Below are positions 32,398-42,864 of a stretch of 56,471 bases of DNA, piece after piece (positions within the stretch are counted from its first letter, which is position 1; each line of letters begins with the position of its first letter). Made by a program: the position numbers and the translations under genes. Under the pieces are notes generated by a model. The model was not told where the DNA came from, searched no databases, and saw only the letters and a list, made by a program, of their open reading frames with translations. The DNA comes from Gracilariopsis chorda (taxonomy: Eukaryota; Rhodophyta; Florideophyceae; Gracilariales; Gracilariaceae): positions 1 through 56,471 of the forward strand of contig NBIV01000382.1 in assembly GCA_003194525.1 (NCBI GenBank), given 5' to 3'.

Positions 32398-33626
32398 TTC
32401 AATCCTGCAGGAGATTTGCAAGAGTATCGCCGGGAATTCTCGCGTCGGGTTGAAACGATTCAAGCACCGTCGCAACAAGGCTCCGACCGTCTCGAAAGAA
32501 CCGTATATTCCACACTCGCAAGACGCTTGTACGACGGTGGTATTCCAAGAGAGCAAAAAGCTATCGTCGACGACGCTCACAGTAAGGAACTTATCAACTA
32601 CAAGCAAGCAGACCAGATTGAGGCCATCAAGCAGATTGTTAAGCTAATCACGGTTGACCCCCCGATAGCAGTTGTTCCGCGTTTGATATCCTCATTCAAT
32701 GACGTTACGTCTTCTTTTTGGTCTTGTGTGGATGACTTGAATTCGTTTACTGGCGCTTTCGTGGTTCAGCGGCTGAACACCTAATGCATGTTGGATTCTC
32801 TGCATCATATCAAGTTGGCGAGGTGCTTTTGATCACGCTCCTTAACAATACTTTACTCAGTAAGGAAACCCTGACAAACGGCAAGCGTCAGCTTGGAGCT
32901 TTAGCAGAGGCTTGAATGAAAGCCGAAGTCCAAGAAGAAATCTCTATCACAATGGAATCACTTTCTCAAGGGTTGAAGGTATTCAGTAATCTGAAACAAG
33001 TGCTTCAACGAAACGAAAACCGACCGCTATGTTCTGAAATTGCATCTATCGCTCGAATCAAAGCTCAATCACTCATATGACAAGTTACTAATGTGATTGA
33101 TTAGAATGCTCAACTAGAGAATTATCTCACTGAAAAGAAAGCATCCGTTGAAGAAGAAAGTGACACATCTTCTACTGGTCTCCGTTGCAAGCTCAATCTT
33201 GATGATGCAGTTACAGTCATGTGCAACCTAACGTCGTCACTGAAAAGCACAGAGAAGGCCTACACGAAGTCGGAAATAGATAACATGGTATCACAACAGG
33301 TTGAACAGCGCGTTGAGCAACGCCTTAATCAGACTATGGCTGCAAACCAGAAAACTCTAATCCCTCAATCTGATCGTTTGCGTCCCATGGGCTCTTAGTT
33401 TTCTGGGCCCTTGTCTACACAAAAAAACAAAAATAGACCGCCCATATTTGGTGTCGAGGACAATAAACGGAAGCCATATGATCGAGAATTTTGCTACAAC
33501 TGTGGCTCAAAAAACCATCGTCGAAGATCAGAGGAATGTGAGAATCCTAGTTTCTACACGAAATGGCTTCGATCTGAAAAGCTGAATCCTTCAGAACAGG
33601 ATTGGTCAAACCATACTGAACGCTAG
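32398..33626 (+). pseudogene. Gag-like protein with zinc knuckle (broken)
   Basis: It starts at ATG 32395-32400 (MFNPAGDLQEYRREF) and stays open to 32784, with a charged helical N-terminus. It then decays through many stops. The frame 33411-33626 contains FCYNCGSKNHRRRSEEC, a zinc-knuckle-like CX2CX4HX6C with two extra residues before the last Cys. Confidence 0.6.
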
Positions 33627-33689
33627 GATTTTCGGCGGGGCTTCACCCACTTGCAAACCAGTCGTCGTCAACTGCAGGTAGTAAAGCCT

Positions 33690-34085
33690 ACTAAGATATA
33701 AAGCTTTGTAAGGACCCAAATCCAATCCTTGACCCAGGTTGTCCGAAGAGTGTGGGAGGAATTGAATTGATCTCTCAACTTTGCGCATCTCTGCGTATTG
33801 AGCTAGAACTGGAACCTTTAGATTGTGAACCATTTATACATGGCTTTGGGGAACAGTGTGCCGATGCACCCTCAGTGTTCACGATCCGGACAATAGATGG
33901 TGAAGAAGAGTACTGAAAAGCTTTCTTTATTCCGTTCTATGTAGTAGTTGGTGATGGACCTATTCTACTAGGAAATGAATTACTCTCTCGTTCAGATGTT
34001 GTTGGCAATGCAAACCAATTCCCCAATCCGAAAGGGGTCGCTGGACCAAGTGAAATACTTCTCAGAACGTACTGCACTGGATAAG
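33690..34085 (+). pseudogene. Retropepsin-like protease remnant
   Basis: One frame gives NPILDPGCPKSVGG, in the place of the usual D-T/S-G, then about 75 residues later DGPILLGNELLSRSD, the conserved ILLGN motif. DPGC replacing DSGC is a changed active site. One stop (TGA near 33915) interrupts it. Confidence 0.6.
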
Positions 34086-34135
34086 ATCTGTCCAAGCGTA
34101 CCCCTCTTTTTCTCATACCTTCCAGTATCAAGTCG

Positions 34136-34880
34136 ATGAAAGCCTTTTTTGCTCCAACTTTGAAAGCGAAGAGCAAGATCATTGAAAATGAAGAATTTTG
34201 TGCCAAACTGTTTCATGTTTATACACATATGCGTCCAAGGGAAATGAAGAACCTCTGTCGACAGGCAAAAATTCTGATCAAAACTCTTGCAGCGCTTCTC
34301 GACGAAGCACATGACAAATGCACAAGTTGCAAGTCAACTGGGCGGCCCCTTGCTTCCAGAAAAGTTTCATTCTAACGTCTTCTGCAGAGTTTTAACGATC
34401 ATTCGCTGGTTGAATTTTTGTTTGCTGCAGAGCTGGCAAATCGTCCCATCCTACACATGAAAGATGCAGCTACTGGCCTAACTGTTGCGTTACTGCGTTC
34501 TCTCGTTCAATTCTTGATGCACGGAAGTCCATTTTATTGCACTGGATCACAGTACACGGGCCTCCAAGAGAACTTTCAGGAGATCCCGAGTTCAACAATG
34601 ACCTAATCCAACTCTTGTGTGCAGAGAATCAAATCAAGGTCTCTCCACGTCCTGCGAGAAGACATAAAAAAGTTGGTAATTTCGAATCTTCTTATGAGTC
34701 TGTACGCTATCTCATACAGCAATTACTAAAGGATCGTGAATAAGCAATATCTCGAGATATACCGGTCTCCTCAGACCATGAAATTGTTTCCAAAGCTGCT
34801 TTTCTAAAGAACATTCTCCAACGTCGGTGTTCTCGTTATGCTAGTTTGGCATTCAAAAGGCAAAGAATTAAAATGAACGA
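34136..34880 (+). pseudogene. Integrase remnant (zinc finger and core)
   Basis: The frame 34136-34375 gives a zinc-binding pattern (H...H in HVYTHMRPREMKN, then CTSC). Frame 34418-34606 gives ELANRPILHMKDAATGLTVAL, with the first catalytic Asp. Frame 34537-34743 gives HGPPRELSGDPEFNND, with the second Asp in a GDPEF motif. The Glu region is not recognisable. Three frames are needed, so it is dead. Confidence 0.6.
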
Positions 34881-35300
34881 ATAACGACTCTTCAAACACA
34901 ATTTTGAATGAATCAAATTTCTCAAAATAATTCCATACATAGCACAGAGCTAGTTTGCTTGGGACAAAAGACTAGCAGTATACTAGACACTTCCCAGTTT
35001 CTTTGGAGGTAAAACTAGCGCCAGACTCCACTAATACCTACCCTCTCAGGTGCACGTGGAATCCAAATCTTACTGGTCCTGAGCGAGTGCCCCTCCAAAT
35101 AGCAAAATAGAATAGATAGAATAGATAGAATAGATACATAGCGTTTACATAACCAAATAGCTTTGGCTTTCTTTCACCCGTTGCCCGACCTGCTCCCTGC
35201 ATCGCATGCTCTACCCCACGCCCTACGAAAAGACGCTCTGCATCACGTGCACCACCTCATCTACGTGCGCCATAATATTACGCTCCCCGATATCCCACTC
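34881..35300. other. Intergenic; 9-bp microsatellite at 35106-35136
   Basis: A short tandem array of AATAGATAG (about three units) lies at 35106-35136. No gene is seen. Confidence 0.6.
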
Positions 35301-36974
35301 CTATAACACCATCAAGCATTTTGGTGACCAAAGCACCGGTGAAGAGCCTTGAGAGCGGTGGAGAGGCTCCGGTGAAAACCCGTCAGAGCGGTGGAGGAAC
35401 ATCAGGTGCTCTCGCGGGCGGCTCTGGAAAGTGAGGAGACGTCATCATTGGAGCAAACTCCGATGATGACGTCATAGAGGTGCCTGTACTCTCCAGGAAC
35501 GATCTTGGTCCGGAGGAGAGGTTTTTATATGATGACGGTGAGGCGGTTCCTTCGGAAGAGGTGGATAACAGTTTGGGGGTCTTAGACATCAATCAAGATG
35601 ATTATGACCAGCACAATTGCGTAATCGATATCCACAACATTCGATTTCCGAAGAACATGGTTCGTTCGAAGAATGACAAACATCTTCGAGATACTTCGAA
35701 CCAACTGAGGAAATTCGGATGGCTCCCTTCTCTTGGGTCAATTGCGGTGGCCCTGTTGGAGGATGTGCCGGTTCGTGACGCTATTGATGCAAGTGGGCGT
35801 TTGATTGTTCCTGTGGTTTTGGTGGACGGCTTCCATCGAGTGATTGTTCTACTGGACCTCGAGCAGGATGGTGCAAGATGGGCATGGATTACTGCTGGTT
35901 TGAACGCAACGCTTTGGGAACGGAACGACGGGCGGAGAATGACATTGAATGAGGTGTTGTAGCTGGGGAAGACGTTGAATGATTTGAGCTCCAATGTTCT
36001 GGTGATGTCCTTCGCAGATAAGATTCACACTGCTGTTTCGTTTATTCGTAATGGCGTAGAGCAGGATGGGTATGAGTTGTGGAAGCTTAAACCAAGCCAA
36101 ATCACGGGGGGTGTTGTGGAGCAGTGAGAGGAAGTGGAAAGAAGGGAAGATACGTCATTTCAATCGCCATTCTGCTCTTGCTCTGAAGTTTGCGCGTAAT
36201 CCCGGTATGTTAGAGTTCTTCGATGTGGTGTGGCAGGAAACGCCTCAAATTGGAATCACTCATGTGTCTAGTGATATTCTGCTTGGAATGTCAGGGGATA
36301 AGTTTCGTTTTACTATCCAATGTCTACAGGCGCATGTTAGAGTGAGGTCGGTGGCTACTGTGAAGATGGGACCGTTTGAGGATTTTCGAAAGTACTTCTT
36401 CGACTGCGCTTCTAGAACGTATGACATTTGCAGTGAGCTGGGGAGTTCCATGAAGGAGAAAAAGAATGTACAGGAATTGATGAATACCACGGTTACCATC
36501 GGCGATTCTGACCAGACTGTGTCAAAGTATATCATATCTCGTCTGGGGAAGTGGTATACGAAAGGGAAACGCAGTTCACTGGAGTCCAGAGTGATTAATA
36601 AAGTGAAAGAGGTTCGTAGGACGTTGTCCAGCGCTTTGTCGGGCATGCAGGAACAGGATGCTACTGCTGCTGCTCCCTCTGCGGCCGATTTGGACGTGAT
36701 CGAGTTGCTTGGTCTGAATGAAGAAGCTGCTCAGGAGCCTCCAAACGCTGACCAGGAGGCTCGAAGAAGTAAGCGAATATCAAAGAAGCGTAAACTGGAG
36801 GTCCTGGACGAAGATGAAGATGAAGAGTCAGTTGATTTTTAGCCACAGGTGAAGAGGCAGAGACGATCGAATCGTAAGCCGACTGCACCTGGTGTGAAGC
36901 GACCTGGCTTTGGTATCTCGCAGGAGGTGGTAGAGGTGCTGCGTAGTATGGAAAGGAGAGATTTGAAGAGGTGA
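35300..36974 (+). pseudogene. ParB/sulfiredoxin-like domain protein, lightly damaged
   Basis: The frame is open from about 35290, interrupted by a TGA near 35430, then open to TAG 35960-35962 and on to about 36120. A one-base slip moves it to the frame ending TAG 36840-36842; if that stop is ignored it ends TGA 36972-36974. The first domain (about 35600-35870) reads IDIHNIRFPKNM, LRKFGWLPSL and VVLVDGFHRVIVLLDL. This is the order of a ParB/Srx fold: an N-terminal IR segment, a GW turn and the DGxHR nucleotide-binding signature. A helical middle region follows, then a nuclear-localisation-like RRSKRISKKRKLE, an acidic run and a second basic patch (VKRQRRSNRK). ParB-fold proteins act in DNA partitioning, nuclease or modification roles; the substrate here is unknown. 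It lies immediately upstream of an oxygenase-like gene. Confidence 0.55.
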
Positions 36975-38547
36975 CAGCACAGGAGATCATTGTGCTCGAG
37001 TCAAGCGAGGATGAAGCTCAGGAGGACTATGTGGATGATGAGGAAGACGAGGCAGAGGAGCAGCAAACCACAGGCATATTTGATGATAAGAATCCTGAAA
37101 AGCTTCCAGCTGGCTTACGTACGCCAGGAGAGCTGGCTATGGGAGCGTACATGTATTGGGTGGACCAGGTATACTCGTTGCCGAGTGAGTGGCCTGCAAG
37201 CGGAAATGCAGTGAAGCATTCCCATCCATGGATGCAGAGGATAAACCTGAGGAAGCAAGATCGGGCGGAGTGCCTATCACCTGATGACTTCCGAATGTTT
37301 CATCATGCTGTGTACTGGCGTGCGTCGTGCAACATGCAAAAAGAGATGGGTACTACGACACGTGCAGTGCTGGGCATGAGGATGCCGTCATCAGGAACGG
37401 CATCGAATGAAGAGGAAGCGTTATGGATGGCCGCTTTTGAGAGAGAGAACTTGGCTCGTGTTTACTTTGCGAAGAAGAGAGTGGAGCTGTCGGAGAGAGG
37501 GTTTTGTGTGCTGGAGAATTTTGGGACAGATGAAGGCATGGCGAGTGAGGCTTCGAAGAGGGTAGTGCAAATGGACGAAGATGTGATAGGAGAACTGATG
37601 GACTTCTTCGAACGCGACTTTGTTTCGCAACCGGATCTCACGAACGAAGCGAATCGTGTTTTCTGGAATATGATCATCAATGAAGGAGGGGTAAAGGATG
37701 TTAAGAATGGTATCAAGGCGGTGGGTCGTTTCATCACAACCAAACGAGGGATTGCGGACAGAATTGAGGAGCTTGAAAACGGTGCGGTTCTTGCTCGAAA
37801 GAGAGCCATGTTGGATGCAAGGCTCGGTAAGATTGCAGTGGCTCTCGGGTTGGCTGAAGGTGGAACGATGTATGCCCCTCAAACGGGTGGCCGTATCCTT
37901 TGTACTGGAGAGAATTGTCCAAGGCAGGTGCTACACACGGATTTCAGGGGTTTGGCGGAGATTGACAGGATGAGAAATGTGAACCCGGGGTATTTTGCAA
38001 TGGCATCGGGACCGGATGCGTTCATGATTTGGGTTTGTGAACGGTCACATACTCTAACAATGACACGGGGTAGCTTGAAAGAGCTTTCGGCTTCTATGGT
38101 GGTTCGGAAGTTCAGAGTTCCACCGTTTTCTGTGTTCATTGGAAGAGGGGATGTATTTCATGCTGGGGCTGGGTACAATGATGCAGTAGCGAAAGGCTAT
38201 TGCGTGCGATACCATATGTACTTTGTACCTGAGGGATACAATATCCCGGATGCGGTGCATAGGCAAAGCGGTTTTCGCCCTCCCTTTTTAACGATGAAGA
38301 GGACCGTGGCGATTTATGTGAGGTGGGAGGAGGGGAAGAGGAGCGGGGAGATGAAGCTGACGATAGAGATGTAGTTATGCAAGAAGCCGAAGGTGATAAC
38401 CCGTCGGATGAGGAGGACGATGAGAATATACTGAAACCAGCGGAAATGAACACTGATGGAGATTATGACTATGAGGATGACGATGAGGGTGAAATGGTTC
38501 CTAAAGGAGCAGAGGGTCTGATAGCTGAGGACGATGAAAGGGATTGA
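36971..38547 (+). pseudogene. Fe(II)/2-oxoglutarate dioxygenase-like protein (467+ aa)
   Basis: A long clean frame runs 36947-38374 with an acidic N-terminus (LESSEDEAQEDYVDDEEDE). Counting from 36971, the C-terminal half has QVLHTDF (His322, Asp324), then GRGDVFHAGAGY (His397) and CVRYHMYF (Arg413). That is the HxD...H iron triad plus the 2-oxoglutarate-binding Arg expected of a double-stranded beta-helix oxygenase. Such enzymes hydroxylate or demethylate proteins, nucleic acids or small molecules; the substrate here is unknown. No ATG precedes the acidic segment: the first codon is GTG overlapping the upstream TGA, and the frame also overlaps the ParB-like frame by 28 bp. An acidic tail (38323-38547) continues in another frame, so a slip near 38330 is likely. 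Strictly it may be an intact gene with introns, a fusion, or a fresh pseudogene. Confidence 0.6.
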
Positions 38548-39200
38548 TAATGATAAGTAAACTAGTGATATACGTTTGTTAAATCTGATGATTGCTTTTT
38601 GATCTTTATAATGAATGTTTATAGTGAATGGGAGAGGTTTAATACGACGGGGATTACTTTTTATGCGGCTTCATTCGAATGATGGGTAATAATGAAGGTA
38701 TGATGCCTACAAAGATTTCGCTTTGTTATATTCTAAAAAGAAAGGTCTACAAGTATGAGGAGAAACTTGGGATGGGTGTATTGGAGGGGAGAATGAAGGG
38801 GCAGCTCATATGAAACACGAATGGATGTAAAATTGAGTATGGGATTATGTATGAGAATTGAAGGTGATTGTACGGATGTGAAGAATCCCGTTGCTATAGC
38901 CAAATACCGCGATTGTCTATCCTGTTGATATAGAAAGTACTGGTTCTTTTCATACATGAATGCATTGTGGCGTGCTTGATTTATGAAGAAGAGTGAAGAG
39001 GGTGAAGGCATTATCGTGTAGAGGTTCAAAATATTGTTTTTTGTGTTGGGAAGGACAAGGGGTGAGCAAATGAGAAGATGATAAGCTGTGCATTTAAGCA
39101 GTGACAAATTTGGTTCAAGTGAAGAGGTGGGACATTCATTATCCACTTTTGAAAATTCATTCACGACTCTTGAACATTCATTCACGACTCTTGAAGATTC
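38548..39200. other. AT-rich spacer between oxygenase-like and coiled-coil genes
   Basis: No supported gene. Near 39145-39202 the phrase ATTCATTCACGACTCTTGAA occurs twice in tandem (about 20-bp unit), just before the ATG at 39201. Confidence 0.5.
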
Positions 39201-39887
39201 ATGTCATTTGAGAACATCCACACGCACCATGACTACTATTTGCAATTTTCGGTCAGCGAGATAGGGGTTGGAACGATGATGGGAGGGGATGGTGGGGAGG
39301 GAGGTGCGGGCGAGGGTGGTCGAGGAGGAGGGGTAGGGGGAGGGGGAGGGAGACGAATGGATGGGTTCTACCGCGATGTGGAGGAACTGTTGAGGAGCGC
39401 TGGGGGAGGGCTTAAGGAGCGTTTGGATGAGTGTATTGAGGAGGTTGTCGTGGAGTTGGGAGGGATGGTTCTGAGTGCCTCAGAGGAAGGAGTGCCGATG
39501 GGTGCTGTGGCTGACTTGCGCCGGAGGGTGAGGGAGGCTGGGGTGTGGGCAGAGCAGCACGTCGATGGGGTTGTGGCGTGTGTGGGAGAGGAGCTGGGGA
39601 GGCTGTAGAAGGAGAATGAGGAGTTGAGAGGACGGATTTTGGAGTTGGAGAAGCGGCTTTTACTGGTGGACAGGGCTGTGCATCTAGTCGAGGATATGCG
39701 GAACAAGATGTATGGAGGTGGAGGGGAAGGTGGAGTGGGAGGTGCTGTCGGGAGTGGGCCTCCGGCTACTCCGGGAGGTAGAAGGGGCGTGAAAAGGAGG
39801 TTGGAGGAGAAGGACAAAGAAGGATTGGAGGTGAAGATTCGGTTGAAGAGGAGGCATGGAAAGAGGGAAGAGGGAGAAGAAGGCTAG
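39201..39887 (+). pseudogene. Glycine-rich coiled-coil protein with basic C-terminus
   Basis: It starts at ATG 39201 (MSFENIHTHHDYY). After about 30 residues come a Gly/Arg-rich tract and a helical segment (DVEELLRSAGG, ECIEEVVVELGG). A single TAG (39606-39608) interrupts an otherwise open frame that continues with ENEELRGRILELEKRLLLVD, a strong coiled coil. The end is basic (GGRRGVKRRLEEKD, RLKRRHGKREEG). Strand, spacing (about 0.65 kb) and nuclear-type composition link it to the two preceding genes. I do not recognise a family. Position -1 to the stop suggests a single nonsense mutation. Confidence 0.5.
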
Positions 39888-40085
39888 TGATGTTTAGGAG
39901 TGTCGTTGAGGCTGTTAGGACGACGGAAGGGGTGGTATTGGAATCTGATGCGCGGTGCGTTGAGTGTTTGAGAACGGAGAGAGATACCCAGATGAGTTCC
40001 TGAGGATGAATTGGAAGTCAAACTAGGGCAGTATGAAGTTTGAAATTCAAAAGATGGAAATAAAAAGGTTAGTTTTGGTTGGGTG

Positions 40086-40128
40086 CTCGAAATGGGGCTG
40101 GCCGCTGCGTGGCCAGCGCCATTTCGAG
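40086..40128. repeat. Hairpin, 18-bp arms with one mismatch, 7-base loop
   Basis: CTCGAAATGGGGCTGGCC (40086-40103) pairs with GGCCAGCGCCATTTCGAG (40111-40128), with one G-G mismatch at position 11. The loop is GCTGCGT. Confidence 0.85.
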
Positions 40129-40656
40129 ATCTGTATCTAGCTTTTAGTGGAGAATGAACTTGCTCCAAACTTGAAACTAGCGATGCGCAGTGCAGGTGAG
40201 GCAAGGCTCTGTAAGATATGGAAGTGTGAATTCCAAAAAAAATTTTTTTCACTTGGCAAGCGCCAGAAACTAGCAGAATCTATCATTTTCGTAGTGTTTT
40301 TGAGCTTTTGCCTAAGCAACTTGCGATCTACACCTCTATCTAGCATTCCGAAAACACCGACGTGCATATTTCCTCATTTGAATCTCGCAAAATGCGTTCC
40401 ATAACTGTTTTGAGTGATTTCGAATCGAAGGGTGAGATTAGTTTTTACTATCATCCGCAGTATTTTGAGAATTGTTTGACTTTTTACCACTAATCTGCAT
40501 TCCAGCTTCTTAAAATAGCGAAAAGCTACATTTTGGATGAAATTTCAACGTCCAAGTATTATCGTCGCGTCCAAACATTGGTGCACCCCCCATTACCTAA
40601 TATTGTCCATTACACTGCACTGCAGCGTGCATGTACCCACTCCAAACGAGAGTGGA

Positions 40657-40726
40657 CGGCCGAGATCGCACGCGAGCACCTCGGCCGGAGCGTGCGTCCT
40701 TTTTCAGACGCAAAAGCGCGATCTCG
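40657..40726. repeat. Compound palindrome (three stems)
   Basis: CGAGATCGC (40661-40669) pairs with GCGATCTCG (40718-40726). Inside and overlapping, CGGCCGAG (40657-40664) pairs with CTCGGCCG (40680-40687), and TGCGTC (40693-40698) pairs with GACGCA (40707-40712). The first two stems compete for the same 5' strand. Confidence 0.7.
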
Positions 40727-41559
40727 GGACGCATAGCTAGATAGGGAGATCAACCATCACTCATCCCGTGATTGTACGTTGCGCATATGCTTTATCTCGA
40801 GAGTGGACTATATCGTCCAATGACGGCCTTTAGAGGTTATTCGTTACGTGGCGTACCATTTTTTGTGGCCAAGGATGCTCCAGCCCTGATACTCACGGTT
40901 GGAGACGTTACATGTCCACGCGGACTTAGCGGGGTCTGAGTTTACAACATTTAGACGCCATCATGAAGCCTAACAAATTGTTAGAAAATTCATATACTAG
41001 GTCTCTAAACCACATACACATTAAATAACTTAGAACCACGTATTCATTCATTTAGCTACACATTTCGAAAGTCAGATCGTTGTTGTTCTGCCTTTCCTTG
41101 AAAAATTTGTCACGGCAGTATTGGAAATACAAATAGTTTTCTACGAATTGCACTCAATTATAAATTTTCCTGCGGGTCTTAACGCAACGAGCCAATAGCT
41201 ATAGAGAAAACATCAAACTGTAATTTCAGTCAGCCACGTCTTTCATGGCTCACTTGCCTCTTTCTGTACTGCCTGTTCGTCGCCGCCAACACTATCTAGG
41301 CCGCGTGGCCTCCTCTGCCACTTCCCCGCGCCAACCGTTGGCGAATAACAAACAAACAGCCAAGCGCTGGCGGCCACGTTTTCATGAATAACTTTATAGC
41401 GCGCCGCACCAACGCACAGACAACCACCGCGCGCACAGCGGTGCCAGAGCCACCGTTTGCGCCGCCGCGTGCATCAGCAGCCGCACCGCGCGCGGGTGGG
41501 CCGTCTCTGACGACGCCAGCCACAGCACGCACGCCTCCGCCGTCTCCTGCAGCAGCTGC

Positions 41560-41950
41560 CATAGCGTGACGGCCTCCGCCACCTCCTGCAGCTCGAGCCG
41601 CAGCGCGCACGCCACCACCGTCTCTTGAGGCGGCAGCCGCAGCGCGCGTGTGTCTGCCACCTCCTGGAGCTGCAGCGGCAGCAGCAGCGCGCGTGCGTCT
41701 GCCACCTCCTGCAGCTGCAGCGGCAGCAGCAGCGCGCGTGCCTCCGGCGTCTAATGCGGTGGCAGCAGTATTGCGCGCGACCGCGCTGTCTCCTGCTGCG
41801 GTAGCCGCAGCGCGCGCACCTTCGTCTTCTCCTGCGGCTGCAGCCGCAGCGCACGCGCCTCTGCCGTCTCGTGGGCCGGCCGCCGCAGCGCGAGCCTCTT
41901 TAGTCTCCTGTGGCGGCAGCCGCAGCACGTGCTCGTCCCCCGCCTCCATG
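41560..41950. repeat. Imperfect 45-bp GC-rich minisatellite
   Basis: Units of about 45 bp repeat, with GCGCGCGTG at 41642 and again at 41687 as phase marks. The common core is CCACCTCCTGCAGCTGCAG. Because the period is a multiple of three, it produces long open frames on both strands: Ala/Gly/Arg repeats on -, Ala/Pro on +. A 318-codon frame (42252-41296, -) spans it, but composition alone could keep it open. Confidence 0.75.
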
Positions 41951-42204
41951 AAGTGCACATAAAAAGTTTGTTGAAGCTTATATTTCTTTCCTGCCGTCGA
42001 TTTTCGTACGCATGTTGTCGTAAAAGCCCTTTCTGCAGCCGATTGTCTCGCAAATGAAAACGAAGTTGTGCGCAGCACCCCCCTTAATGTCACACCACTT
42101 CCGTCGGACACACTTGTTGCTTCTACCTCACCCTTGACTTCCCCTCCTGTCACCACAGCTGCCGCCATGGGCCCTACCCATGCGTTCACTTCGCTGCCAC
42201 CGAT

Positions 42205-42828
42205 GTGGCTCCTTGGCAGAATAGCCGCTCCTCTCTTTCTCTTCTTATACAACCGCTCCGCAGCATCACCGGCACCATCCCGTTCCGCACGATTCTTGCC
42301 CTCCCTGCAGCTCCCAACACACCCAGGCCGCCGTTGCGCTCCGCGCCGTCAGGTGTGCTAGCTGCGCCAACTCCGCCACCACTGCCATCTGGCAGAACCT
42401 CAGGCGGCGGAGGCCCTCTCCCTCCGCCACCGCCACCGCCGGCGACCAAGTCAGGCTCATCTGCTCCGGTACGGCCAACTCCATCACCGCCAAAGTTACC
42501 GGGTGCAACGTCCAAGGGCGGAGCACCTCCACCGCCCCCATTTTTGACATCAATGCCATTGCGTCCGGCGTCCATGCCTCCAAATCGTCTGCCAAAGGAG
42601 CTGCTCGGTTCCAGGACTCCCGCTTCACAAAACCCGGCTAACCCAGCAAGGCCATTAAATGGGGCGGCTATGGCCATCAAAGAGGATATGAGAGAACACA
42701 TGGACGACAAGAGCAGTTCAGTTCGAGCAACTCCGAGCAACACTTTCTACGCAACTCTAGGTGGTGGCTGGGTGCCTTTCTCTTGGCTGTGGATGAAGTT
42801 GGCAACTTTGCTTCACCCGGGTATGTAG
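42205..42828 (+). CDS. Proline-rich open frame, doubtful
   Basis: 207 codons with poly-Pro tracts (PPPPPPP) and a less biased end (AAMAIKEDMREHMDDKSSS...). The complementary strand is open too (Gly-rich, 42186-42743), as expected for CCN repeats. It resembles a disordered exon but has no domain. Confidence 0.2.
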   Translation: MAPWQNSRSSLSLLIQPLRSITGTIPFRTILALPAAPNTPRPPLRSAPSGVLAAPTPPPLPSGRTSGGGGPLPPPPPPPATKSGSSAPVRPTPSPPKLPGATSKGGAPPPPPFLTSMPLRPASMPPNRLPKELLGSRTPASQNPANPARPLNGAAMAIKEDMREHMDDKSSSVRATPSNTFYATLGGGWVPFSWLWMKLATLLHPGM

Positions 42829-42864
42829 ACCCAACGCCATCTTGTTTAAATATACTGTAGACAC

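Larger units (their letters stand above)
32395..34880 (+). mobile_element. Decayed gag-protease-integrase retroelement without visible RT
   Basis: On the + strand, gag, CCHC knuckle, retropepsin and integrase fragments follow one another with no RT between or after them. Protease ends near 34080 and the integrase zinc region starts near 34140. This order is Copia-like, but the protein words differ from both Copia elements in the window. Either RT has been deleted or this is a non-autonomous derivative. Confidence 0.6.
39888..41295. other. Non-coding, with two hairpin sites
   Basis: The stretch holds a long hairpin at 40086-40128 and a three-stem palindromic site at 40657-40726, described separately. 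No gene is seen; short frames are unremarkable. Confidence 0.5.

Noticed and set aside
35106..35136. Microsatellite as a CRISPR-like or regulatory array
   Set aside because: A simple AATAGATAG tandem repeat with no spacers.
41296..42252. 318-codon Ala/Gly/Arg-rich frame on - strand
   Set aside because: Most of it is translated minisatellite; the complementary strand is open as well. No independent support.
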